DNA of 12,605 bases from Oscillospiraceae bacterium (GTDB taxonomy: Bacteria; Bacillota; Clostridia; Oscillospirales; Ruminococcaceae). This document shows, one piece after another, positions 1-8,004 of the stretch. The stretch is from the NCBI GenBank assembly GCA_015067125.1, contig SVNB01000049.1, positions 1-12,605 on the forward strand, read 5' to 3'. Made by a program: the position numbers and the translations under genes. The first letter of the stretch is position 1; every line of letters begins with the position of its first letter. The notes below the pieces were generated by a model. It did not search any database, had not been told where the DNA came from, and worked only from the letters and a program-made list of their open reading frames with translations.

Positions 1-619
1 ATGCGTAAAAAATGCCGATGCCGCTCTTACGGATTTTTTCGCTTTTCTTGGGGCAAAACACGTTGAAAAACGCCGCTGGACAAATTCCGCATTTGGAATA
101 TCCGCCTATTTTGAAAACGGTTTAAGCACGGATATTTCCTTTATGCCCACAGATGAAATTCCCATTCGCTCTTCCCCGTACAAAATTGTTCTGGCCAAAA
201 CGGAAAAATTTTCCTCCGCGGTAAATTCCGCCGCCGAAAAAACTGAAAAACAGCCAAAAAATTACGGAATCGATGATTCGATACATTATCGTTTTATTAA
301 TGAACTGCGCTATGCGGAAATTGCTTTGCTGCGCAAAAATTATATCTTCGCGGATATTTCTTTAAACAATGCAAGGCAGCTTTTGCTGGCCGCAGAAGCT
401 GTTACAGAAGGCAAAAAGCTGCATCAGTTCAAGGCATACAACACCCTTTCGGAAGATTTTATCGAAAATCTTAAAAGCACATATCCGCAGAACCTGAATT
501 ACGAAAGCATAAATTCCGCAAAAGAAAACCTGCTTTCGCTTTATATCAAAACAATTAAAAACAGCAAAATTTTCACTTTTGATGAATCGCTTCTTTGCCT
601 GATAAACTGTTTTGAATAA
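1..619 (+). CDS. Nucleotidyltransferase-like protein, C-terminal part (partial at left edge)
   Basis: The reading frame is open from base 2 to a TAA stop at 617-619, so the true start lies left of the window. The ATG at 143 is internal, because the conserved-looking stretch WTNSAFGISAYFENGLSTDI begins upstream of it. That stretch resembles the strand-turn-strand of the polymerase-beta-type nucleotidyltransferase fold in aminoglycoside 6-adenylyltransferase and kanamycin nucleotidyltransferase relatives, where an acidic residue after a 'fENG' turn helps bind metal. The rest (roughly the last 130 residues) is predicted helical, with the pattern RYAEIALLRKNYIFADISL followed by a QLLLAAE-type helix, as in the helical C-terminal domains (HEPN/KNTase-C type) of such enzymes. 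It converges with the polC operon and shares its terminator. The nucleotidyl-transfer role and any substrate are inferred. The catalytic GSxxxGxxxxxSDxD motif would be off the left edge, so the family call is tentative; drug resistance should not be assumed. Confidence 0.55.
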   Translation, partial: CVKNADAALTDFFAFLGAKHVEKRRWTNSAFGISAYFENGLSTDISFMPTDEIPIRSSPYKIVLAKTEKFSSAVNSAAEKTEKQPKNYGIDDSIHYRFINELRYAEIALLRKNYIFADISLNNARQLLLAAEAVTEGKKLHQFKAYNTLSEDFIENLKSTYPQNLNYESINSAKENLLSLYIKTIKNSKIFTFDESLLCLINCFE

Positions 620-625
620 ATTCAC

Positions 626-659
626 AAAAAATCCCCGGATTTTCGTCCGGGGATTTTTT
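626..659. terminator. Bidirectional Rho-independent terminator
   Basis: Bases 626-639 and 646-659 form a perfect 14-bp inverted repeat with a six-base loop (TTTTCG). The core is GC-rich (CCCCGG/CCGGGG), and the arms end in six A on the left and six T on the right. It therefore works as a terminator in both directions: for the rightward gene ending at 619 and for the leftward operon. The TAA stop of the last operon gene (658-660) lies in the outer arm. Confidence 0.95.
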
Positions 660-1590
660 ATTTGAGCACCGTTTCCAGTGCTTTGAGCACAGCTTCGTTT
701 TCATCTTTATCGCCGGCAAAAATACAGAAATATCCGTCTTTGCAATATACAGAAATTCCCATATCCATCAGCTTTTTCGCTCTTTCCTCCGCTTCTTTTA
801 CTTTAAAGAAAACGCAGTTTGCCTTGGTGCGGTAAAGGCGTTCTATCGCATCGTATTTTATCGCAAGCTTTTTTATTCTTATATAAAGACTGTCGCGGCT
901 GTCGATAAGTTTTCTTTGGGCGGTTTTAAGCGCGGAATCGTGCTCAAAGATAACTTTTCCGGCGGCCTGATCGGCGGCGCTTATGCAGCAGTCAAATTCC
1001 GCAAGGCCTTTTCCGCAGGCAAAAACGGAATTTCCTCCAAAGCGCATTTTTTTGAGCACTACGAGGTTTTCGTATTCCGGAAGGTATTTGAGCACGGAAA
1101 CGCTTTCGTCAACGCAATAGCTTTCGTCAACTATTATTTTTGCGTTAGTATCGGAACAAAGCTTTATAATATCTTCGGCAGAAACTTCCAGACCGGTCGG
1201 GCAACAGGGATTTGTAAGGAAAACCGCTTCCGCTTCGTTTTCATTTACCGCATCGGCAAGCGCCTGTATTCTTATTTTCATATCCGGCGCTTTTTTGAGC
1301 ACAACGGGTTTTGCGCCGAATGATGCGGAATAATTTTCCGCGGAAATATCGTGCTCGAAAACAAGCATTTTGGGTTCGGAGGCAAAAATTCCGTTTAAAA
1401 CCGTGGAATAATCTTTTCCGGCTTTAACAAATTCCGGCTTTGTGCCAAAAAATTTTGCAAAACCCGCGCAAAGTTCTTTTGCGTATTTATCCCCTTCGAT
1501 TTCTTTATTCAGTTCTCTTGCCTGTTCAACGCTTTTGGAAAAGCAGCCCTCTATATCAAAGAAAAATCTGCTTCCGTCAAGATAAATCAT
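658..1590 (-). CDS. HisC-like PLP-fold aminotransferase homologue, possibly non-catalytic
   Basis: This 310-residue protein resembles class I/II PLP-dependent aminotransferases, closest in layout to histidinol-phosphate aminotransferases, which are usually about 350 residues. Recognisable are NPCCPTG at 127-133 (family NPxxPTG), VDESY at 154-158 (the Asp that contacts the pyridine nitrogen, plus Tyr), and a C-terminal GDKDENEAVLKAL block at 293-305. Several key positions look altered. The usual SKAFG lysine region reads LKKMRFGG (179-186), with no lysine directly before the FG. The following GLRxG arginine is absent. The arginine of the C-terminal LRITVG motif is Cys289. The N-terminal NENP motif is not visible. 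Function is therefore open: a divergent enzyme or a pseudoenzyme. The ATG follows AAGGAG by 7 bases. The gene starts 15 bases after polC, whose stop overlaps this ribosome site, so the two are cotranscribed and probably coupled. It ends in the shared terminator. Confidence 0.75.
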   Translation of the reverse strand: MIYLDGSRFFFDIEGCFSKSVEQARELNKEIEGDKYAKELCAGFAKFFGTKPEFVKAGKDYSTVLNGIFASEPKMLVFEHDISAENYSASFGAKPVVLKKAPDMKIRIQALADAVNENEAEAVFLTNPCCPTGLEVSAEDIIKLCSDTNAKIIVDESYCVDESVSVLKYLPEYENLVVLKKMRFGGNSVFACGKGLAEFDCCISAADQAAGKVIFEHDSALKTAQRKLIDSRDSLYIRIKKLAIKYDAIERLYRTKANCVFFKVKEAEERAKKLMDMGISVYCKDGYFCIFAGDKDENEAVLKALETVLK

Positions 1591-1605
1591 AAAGCAACTC
1601 CTTTT

Positions 1606-4600
1606 TTACATATCAAAAAAGCTCATCTGTCTGCTTTCCGGAAGGCCTTTCAGCACTCCGTTGGTGCGAAGAATATCCATAACGCCGGAACCTATGCCCG
1701 CCCTTGCGGAAACGTCATCAACAGAAAGATATTCGCCTTTTCTGCCCGCTTCTTCCAGCGGTTTTGCGGCGTTTGCACCAAGACCTTTAAGCGAAACAAA
1801 AGGCAGGCGCAGTTTTCCGTCTTCCGGAACGTATTTTGTGGCGCTGGATTTATAAAGATCAACGGGAAGAACCTCCACTCCCCTTGCAAGCATTTCGTTT
1901 GCAACTTCAAGCATAGTAAGCTGATCTTCTTCGCCTTTATTAAGGTTTTCCATAGCGCGCATTTCTTTAATGCGGCGTTTTACCGCCTCGTGGCCCTTCA
2001 TAACGATACCGCCGTCAAGGTCATCTCCGCGAACGGTAAAAATTGCTGCGTAAAATTCCACAGGGTGATAAACTTTAAAATAAGCAAGCCTTATGGCGCC
2101 TATCTGATAAGCTGCCGCGTGGGCCTTCGGGAACATATATTTTATTTTAAGGCAGCTGTCGATATACCATTCCGGAACGCCGCATTCGCGCATGGCGGCC
2201 TTGTGTTCGTCCGTAAGAAGCTTTTTTGCCTTGCCCTTACGGGTGATTTCCATAATTTTAAACGCCATACTTGGGTCAAGCCCGTAGCGGATAAGGTCGG
2301 TCATAATGCTGTCACGGGTACCGATAACGTTTTCGATGGTACAGGTGCCGTTTTTGATAAGCTCCTGTGCGTTGCCCAGCCAAACGTCCGTACCGTGAGA
2401 AAGTCCCGCTATCTGGATAAGAGCGGAAAAATTCTTCGGCTGGGTTTCAAGCAGCATTCCGCGAACAAACCCTGTGCCAAGTTCCGGAAGGGCAAGGCTG
2501 CCCGTCTGGCAGTCTATATCCTCCGGTTCCACACCAAGAGCCTTTGGCGAAGTGAAAAGGCTGTAAACTTTTTCATCGCTCATGGGAACATCCGTTACAA
2601 GAAGTCCGGTCATATCTTCAAGGTGTTTGCAAAGGGTCGGAACATCGTGTCCAAGCTCATCAAGTTTAAGAATAGTATCGTGCAAAGCGTGGAAGTCGAA
2701 ATGGGTGGTAAGCATATCGGATTCCGCATCGTCCGCAGGGTGCTGCATCGGGCAGAAGTCTGTTATATCGTATCCGGTAGGAATAACTACCATGCCGCCC
2801 GGGTGCTGGCCTGTGGTGCGTTTTACGCCCGTACAGCCCATGGCAAGGCGGGTTTCTTCCGCCTTATGATAGACTATTCCCTTTTCTTCGCAGTATTTTT
2901 TAACGTAGCCGAACGCGGTTTTATCCGCAACGGCGCCGATGGTGCCCGCTTTGAAAACATGGTCTTTTCCGAAAAGTTCTTCTGTATAGCGGTGTGCCCA
3001 GAACTGATATTCGCCGGAAAAGTTAAGGTCTATATCCGGCGCCTTATCGCCGTGGAAGCCAAGGAAGGTTTCGAAAGGAATATCATGACCGTCCTGTTTA
3101 TATCTTGTTCCGCATACCGGGCAGTTTTTTGGCGGAAGGTCAAAACCGGAACCCACTTCGCCTTTTTCAAAAAATTCGCTGTGGCGGCAATGGGGACAGA
3201 CATAGTGCGGAACAAGCGGGTTTACTTCGGAAATACCGCTCATGGTGGCAACAAAAGAAGAACCTACGGAACCACGGGAACCTACCTGATATCCGTCCTC
3301 GTTGGATTTTGTAACAAGCTTCTGGGCGATAACGTAAAGCACCGCATAGCCGTGTTTTATAATGGAATCCAGTTCTCTTGCAAGTCGTTTTTCCACCAGT
3401 TCGGGGATTTTTCTTCCTTCCGGAGTTTCTTCGCCGTAAACCTCGTAAGCTTTTTTCCAGCAGCGGTTTTTAAGGTCTTCTTCCGCGCCTTCGATATACG
3501 GAGTATATGTGCCGTCCAGAATGGGTTTAAGTACCTCGCACATATCCGCAATACGGTTTGGAACGGTTATAACAACTTCTCTTGCCTTTTCTTTTCCAAG
3601 ATAGGCAAATTCGTCAAGCATTTCTCTTGTGGTTTTAAGATAAAGCGGAGCCTGGTTGCCCGCATCCGGATATCCCTGTGCCGCCTGGATTATTTTACGA
3701 TAGTCAGAATCTTCCGGATCGAGGAAGTGAACGTCGCCGGTGGCTGCAACGGGAATACCCAGTTCTTCGCCCAGTGCAACTATCTGCTTGTTCCATTCAC
3801 GGATCTGATCCTCGTTTTCCACTTTTCCGTCCCGGACCATAAATTCGTTGTTGCCCACAGGCTGAATTTCGAGAAAATCATAGAATTTTGCGATTTCCAC
3901 CAATTCATCGTGGGATTTTCCTCCGGTAACAGCTCTGTAAAGTTCTCCGGCTTCACAGGCAGAACCGACTATAAGGCCTTCCCTATATTTTATAAGAAGG
4001 CTTTTGGGCACTCTTGGGCGTTTTTTATAATACGTTACATGAGCCTGAGAAACCAGTTCATAAAGGTTTTTAAGGCCGCGCTGGGTTTTTGCTATTATAA
4101 TCTGATGATATGTAGGAAGTTTTCTCGGGTCCGCCCCGCGAAGAATTCCGTTTACGTTTGCAAAGTTATCTATGTGCTCGCTTTCGCGCAGCTGCTCCAT
4201 CATTTTAACAAGGATAAGCGCCAGTTCTCTTGCATCGTCGCAGGCTCTGTGATGGTTAAACGGAGCAAGTTTTAAATGGTTAGCAACGGTATCCAGCTTG
4301 TGGTTTTTTATATCGGGATACATGGAACGGGCCATCGCCACCGTATCGGCATAATCAAATTCAAATGGAATTCCGCATCTTTCGCCCGCTGCACGCAAAA
4401 ATCCGGTATCGAATCCGGCATTATGTGCCACAAGGAATCTGCAGTTTCCGCAGAATTCATAGAACATCCGCAAAGCTTCTTCCTCTTTGGGCGCTCCGGC
4501 AACCATATCATCATCAATGCCCGTAAGTTCGGTAATGCGTTCCGGAATATGCTTTTCCGGATCGACGAAAGTATTGAATTCCTCTTTAAGTTCGCCGTTT

Positions 4601-5922
4601 ACTATGCGCACCGCGCCGATTTCCGTCATTCTTTCCGTTGCGGCGGAAAGACCTGTGGTTTCCAGGTCAAAGGCGATTATTTCTCCGTCAAAAGGTACTT
4701 CCGCATCGCCGAAAACCGCCTTTACGGTATCGTCAACAAAATAGGCTTCCACGCCGTAAACCACTTTAAAGTTCGGGTCTTTAAAACCTTTCGCGGTTTC
4801 CGCTGCTTCCGGAAATCCCTGCACCACTCCGTGGTCTGTAATGGCAATTCCCCTGTGTCCCCAATCATGGGCACGCTTAACAAGCTTTGCCGGCGGCGTC
4901 ATAGCGTCCATCTGGGACATATTTGTGTGGCAGTGAAGTTCAAAACGCTTTTCTTCCTCGTCATCAGTTCTGTGAAGCCTTTTTACTTTACATATATCTC
5001 TGGGGCGAATGGTAACGTCATGTTCGTATTTATCGAAAGAAGCCTCGCCTGCCACCACAACGGTATCTCCGTTTTTAAGGGCAAGCACTGCCTCTGCCTC
5101 TTTTTTCTTTGCAATAATTTTAAGAATATTGGAGCTTGTAAGGTCTGTTATCATTACGGAAACGATAACGCTTTCTCCGTCACGGGTTTCTCTGCTTTCT
5201 ATGGAGAAAATATCTCCCCATACCACAACCCTACCGCTTTGCATATCCACGTCACAAAGCTTCATCGGACGCTGTTTTATGGGGCGTCCCAAAACAACTT
5301 CCATACTGCCTGCATCTATGGGCAGTCCGGTGGTATCAAATCCACCGTTGCCGAATGGAACGGGTCTTGCGGCTTTTGGCCTGGGTGCTGCGGCACTGCC
5401 GTTTTTTGCCTTTGCTTCGGAATAGGAAACAGAAGCGGTTTTGCGTTCGCTTATCTCTTCTATTTCCGTAATCCCGCAGAATTCCGTATTTATTTCCACG
5501 CCGAATTCTTCGCGCACAATATTGCGCATAACAACGTCACAGCGGTTATTAAGAAGAATTTCCGCACCGCCGTGAGCAAGCTCTATTTTAAAAGTTTCGT
5601 TTTTAAAAGTAACTTTGCTATCGCTGAAAAAACCGTTTATTGGAACACCGCGCATATTCGCTTCAAACGCAATATCCTCAAAATAATCCGCAGAAAGCAT
5701 AGAAGGCGCATAAACAGGAATAAACCGGACGTTTTTAACGCCCAGTTTTTCGCAAAGTTCCTTTTGTGCGGCATAAAGTGCCTTTTTATGTATCGTCTTT
5801 TTCGGAGCGATTTTTGCGGTTACTTCCCTGCTTTCCATATCGATATTCATACCGATTATTTCCGCAGAGGATATCTCTTCCAAAAAATCCATTCCAAAAA
5901 CTTCCGAAACTGTTTTTCCCAT
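1606..5922 (-). CDS. polC: DNA polymerase III PolC-type, alpha subunit with 3'-5' exonuclease
   Basis: This is the replicative DNA polymerase of low-GC Gram-positives, 1438 residues, the full length for PolC. Domains in order: an N-terminal region (about 1-160), a low-complexity linker (160-205), an OB fold (about 225-315), and the start of the PHP domain (ELHCHTNMS at 328-336, ITDHG at 361-365). Next is an inserted DEDDh exonuclease (FDLETTG at 418-424, NAGFD at 501-505, HRACDD with His558 and Asp563), then the rest of PHP (about 600-730). The polymerase core carries GSRGSVGSS at 881-889, a zinc knuckle of Cys909, Cys912, Cys934 and Cys937, and the catalytic PDIDLNFS at 962-969. A helix-hairpin-helix-like segment (about 1376-1425) leads to a C-terminal QMSFF resembling the beta-clamp-binding motif of PolC. 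The ATG follows the ispG stop by two bases and its ribosome site is weak, so translation is probably coupled to ispG. An in-frame ATG at codon 11 is a less likely alternative. Confidence 0.98.
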   Translation of the reverse strand: MGKTVSEVFGMDFLEEISSAEIIGMNIDMESREVTAKIAPKKTIHKKALYAAQKELCEKLGVKNVRFIPVYAPSMLSADYFEDIAFEANMRGVPINGFFSDSKVTFKNETFKIELAHGGAEILLNNRCDVVMRNIVREEFGVEINTEFCGITEIEEISERKTASVSYSEAKAKNGSAAAPRPKAARPVPFGNGGFDTTGLPIDAGSMEVVLGRPIKQRPMKLCDVDMQSGRVVVWGDIFSIESRETRDGESVIVSVMITDLTSSNILKIIAKKKEAEAVLALKNGDTVVVAGEASFDKYEHDVTIRPRDICKVKRLHRTDDEEEKRFELHCHTNMSQMDAMTPPAKLVKRAHDWGHRGIAITDHGVVQGFPEAAETAKGFKDPNFKVVYGVEAYFVDDTVKAVFGDAEVPFDGEIIAFDLETTGLSAATERMTEIGAVRIVNGELKEEFNTFVDPEKHIPERITELTGIDDDMVAGAPKEEEALRMFYEFCGNCRFLVAHNAGFDTGFLRAAGERCGIPFEFDYADTVAMARSMYPDIKNHKLDTVANHLKLAPFNHHRACDDARELALILVKMMEQLRESEHIDNFANVNGILRGADPRKLPTYHQIIIAKTQRGLKNLYELVSQAHVTYYKKRPRVPKSLLIKYREGLIVGSACEAGELYRAVTGGKSHDELVEIAKFYDFLEIQPVGNNEFMVRDGKVENEDQIREWNKQIVALGEELGIPVAATGDVHFLDPEDSDYRKIIQAAQGYPDAGNQAPLYLKTTREMLDEFAYLGKEKAREVVITVPNRIADMCEVLKPILDGTYTPYIEGAEEDLKNRCWKKAYEVYGEETPEGRKIPELVEKRLARELDSIIKHGYAVLYVIAQKLVTKSNEDGYQVGSRGSVGSSFVATMSGISEVNPLVPHYVCPHCRHSEFFEKGEVGSGFDLPPKNCPVCGTRYKQDGHDIPFETFLGFHGDKAPDIDLNFSGEYQFWAHRYTEELFGKDHVFKAGTIGAVADKTAFGYVKKYCEEKGIVYHKAEETRLAMGCTGVKRTTGQHPGGMVVIPTGYDITDFCPMQHPADDAESDMLTTHFDFHALHDTILKLDELGHDVPTLCKHLEDMTGLLVTDVPMSDEKVYSLFTSPKALGVEPEDIDCQTGSLALPELGTGFVRGMLLETQPKNFSALIQIAGLSHGTDVWLGNAQELIKNGTCTIENVIGTRDSIMTDLIRYGLDPSMAFKIMEITRKGKAKKLLTDEHKAAMRECGVPEWYIDSCLKIKYMFPKAHAAAYQIGAIRLAYFKVYHPVEFYAAIFTVRGDDLDGGIVMKGHEAVKRRIKEMRAMENLNKGEEDQLTMLEVANEMLARGVEVLPVDLYKSSATKYVPEDGKLRLPFVSLKGLGANAAKPLEEAGRKGEYLSVDDVSARAGIGSGVMDILRTNGVLKGLPESRQMSFFDM

Positions 5923-5924
5923 TT

Positions 5925-6962
5925 TTACATCCGTCCGATTTCATCAAGCAGCGCCGGAAGAATCTCTTCTTCCGGAACTTTTCTTAATATTTCGCCTTTT
6001 TTAAATATAAGGCCGCATTTATCTCCGCCGGCAACACCGATATCCGCTTCTCTGGCTTCGCCGGGGCCGTTTACCGCGCAGCCCATAACCGCAACGGTAA
6101 TCGGCTTGTTACAGCCGCGCAGAGCCTCTTCAACTTCGTTTGCAAGTTTTATAAGGTCAATTCTTGTTCTGCCGCAGGTCGGGCAGGAAACGATGTTTAC
6201 GCCGAAGTCACGCACTCCTGCCGCTTTAAGAATATCCTGTGCTGCATAAATTTCCCTTACCGGGTCGGCAGTAAGGGTAACGCGTATGGTGGAACCTATT
6301 CCGTCCACAAGAAGGCCGCCGATGCCTATGGCGTTTTTTATAACGCCCATGTGCTCGGTTCCGGCTTCCGTAACGCCAAGGTGCAAAGGATAATCGCATC
6401 TTTCCGCCACAAGTCGGCAGGCATCTATCATGGTTTTTACGTTACTGGATTTTATGGATATTACTGTATCGGTAAAACCGTATTTTTCAAGAATCGCAAC
6501 GTGATCCATCGCGCTTTCCGCAAGGGCTTCTGCCGTGGGCGCGCCGTATTTTTCAAGCAGACGCTTATCAAGGCTTCCGCCGTTTACGCCTACTCTTATG
6601 GCAACTCCGGCGTTTCCGCAGGCTTCCACAACCTGTTTTGTGCGTTCTTCGGAACCTATATTACCCGGATTTATACGGATTTTGTCAACACCGTTTTCCA
6701 CCGCCGCAAGGGCAAGGCGATAATCAAAATGAATATCCGCCACCAGCGGAATGGAAATCTGTTCCTTTATGGCAGGAATAAGCTCCACCGCCGACATATC
6801 CGGAACAGCCGCGCGGATAATTTCGCAGCCGGCTTTTTCAAGCTCCAAAGCCTGTTTAACGCTTCCCTCTATATCCGTAGAGGGAACGCTTATCATGGAC
6901 TGTATGGCAATGGGGTTGCTTCCGCCAATGGCGATTTTTCCGATTTTAACTTCCTTTGCCAA
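5925..6962 (-). CDS. ispG: 4-hydroxy-3-methylbut-2-enyl diphosphate synthase (IspG/GcpE)
   Basis: IspG is an iron-sulfur enzyme of the MEP isoprenoid pathway. It reduces methylerythritol cyclodiphosphate to HMBPP in the cytosol. The 345-residue protein has the N-terminal TIM barrel (IGGSNPIAIQSM at 12-23, VADIHFDYRLAL at 74-85, KIRINPGNIG at 94-103) and the C-terminal [4Fe-4S] domain with SCPTCGR (Cys260, Cys263) and MGCAVNGPGEA (Cys295, Glu302), matching the known three-Cys-plus-Glu cluster ligands. The start is TTG. A GGGAGG site lies eight bases before it, inside the last codons of rseP, and only four bases separate the two genes, so coupling with rseP is likely. The segment after QSM (ISVPSTDIEG) differs from the common TNTDT wording but is otherwise colinear. 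It acts with dxr in the same operon to feed uppS. Confidence 0.97.
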   Translation of the reverse strand: MAKEVKIGKIAIGGSNPIAIQSMISVPSTDIEGSVKQALELEKAGCEIIRAAVPDMSAVELIPAIKEQISIPLVADIHFDYRLALAAVENGVDKIRINPGNIGSEERTKQVVEACGNAGVAIRVGVNGGSLDKRLLEKYGAPTAEALAESAMDHVAILEKYGFTDTVISIKSSNVKTMIDACRLVAERCDYPLHLGVTEAGTEHMGVIKNAIGIGGLLVDGIGSTIRVTLTADPVREIYAAQDILKAAGVRDFGVNIVSCPTCGRTRIDLIKLANEVEEALRGCNKPITVAVMGCAVNGPGEAREADIGVAGGDKCGLIFKKGEILRKVPEEEILPALLDEIGRM

Positions 6963-6966
6963 AAGA

Positions 6967-7989
6967 TCAGCCTCCCGTAATAAGTCTTGCTATATCGTTA
7001 TAGGCCACTATTATCATAAGCAGGAACAAAAGCCCCATACCCACGGTATGGATCATTCCTTCCACTTTTTGGTTAATGGGTTTTCCGCGAACAAGTTCAA
7101 TAAGCATAAAGAATATTCTTCCGCCGTCAAGGGCCGGCAGCGGCAAAAGGTTGAATACTCCAAGGTTTACAGTAACCACCGCAAGAACAAGCAGAATTCC
7201 TTTATAGTTTGTGCTTGCAACCGCATCGGAAATGGTATCTGTAACTCCGATAGGACCGGAAAGCTGGCTTATGCCGAATTCTCCGCCTATAATATCCCCA
7301 AGCGAACGCCACACAAGCTTTACCAAAGACCAGGTCCAGCGGAAAGAATAAGAAATTCTTCCACCAAAAGTGGGTTCTTCGCCAAGAATGCTGAAATCCA
7401 GCACAATGGACTGCATTCCATTAACTTCGCGAGTATCAAAAATCACTTCTTCAAGATGAAGTTCTTCTCCGTTTCGCAAAACGTCCATGCTCACAACGCC
7501 GTCGGTATCACGAACAAGGGAATACACTATATCATAATCACAGCCGGCTTTTTCTTCGTTTACCGCAAGAATGGTATCTCCCGCCATAAGGTAATTTGCG
7601 GAAGAAGCCCCTTCGGAAAAAGAAGCAACGGTGGTGGTTCCCAAAAGCGGCTGACCGCAGGTAAGCACCAGAACCACCGCAAAGCCAAGAATAAGGTTCA
7701 TAATCGCGCCGGCGGAGGTGATGATTATTCTTTTCCAGACCGGGCAGGCCATAAAGCGGCGGTCGTCATCGCTTTCTTCGTCCTCGCCTTCCATGGCAAC
7801 AAAGCCGCCGATGGGCAAAAGGCGCAGAGAATACGCGGTTTCTCCCACAGTTTTGGAAAAAATCTGCGGACCCATACCGATGGAAAATTCGTTTACTTTA
7901 ACTCCTGCCCATTTTGCGGTTGCAAAATGACCCAGTTCGTGAAAGAAAATCATAAAACCAAAAAGCAAAACAGCTATTACAACGCTCAA
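6967..7989 (-). CDS. rseP: Site-2 intramembrane zinc metalloprotease RseP/RasP
   Basis: This is a membrane-embedded M50 protease that cleaves transmembrane segments, in relatives usually anti-sigma factors and leftover signal peptides. The 340-residue protein has HELGH at 17-21 in the first membrane helix (zinc His17 and His21, catalytic Glu18), a second helix at about 90-110, and a PDZ-type domain at about 115-195. A C-terminal helix carries NLLPLPALDGGR (280-291), whose Asp288 is the third zinc ligand, and a last helix lies at about 315-330. The start is TTG, with AAGGAG ending eight bases upstream. No ATG gives a better start without losing the first helix. It lies 15 bases after dxr, whose stop abuts the ribosome site. 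Its place between cdsA/dxr and ispG is the usual one. The substrate is not evident from context. Confidence 0.96.
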   Translation of the reverse strand: MSVVIAVLLFGFMIFFHELGHFATAKWAGVKVNEFSIGMGPQIFSKTVGETAYSLRLLPIGGFVAMEGEDEESDDDRRFMACPVWKRIIITSAGAIMNLILGFAVVLVLTCGQPLLGTTTVASFSEGASSANYLMAGDTILAVNEEKAGCDYDIVYSLVRDTDGVVSMDVLRNGEELHLEEVIFDTREVNGMQSIVLDFSILGEEPTFGGRISYSFRWTWSLVKLVWRSLGDIIGGEFGISQLSGPIGVTDTISDAVASTNYKGILLVLAVVTVNLGVFNLLPLPALDGGRIFFMLIELVRGKPINQKVEGMIHTVGMGLLFLLMIIVAYNDIARLITGG

Positions 7990-8004
7990 GGTAATATCTC
8001 CTTA

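Noticed and set aside
143..619. ATG at 143 as the real start of the left-hand gene
   Set aside because: The frame stays open to the window edge and the conserved-looking motif lies upstream of this ATG, with no ribosome site before it.
1990..6249. Two very long plus-strand open frames (761 and 657 codons) opposite polC
   Set aside because: They are codon-aligned complements of polC and arise from rare TTA/CTA/TCA use. Their translations show no family motifs, and polC itself is complete with all its domains.
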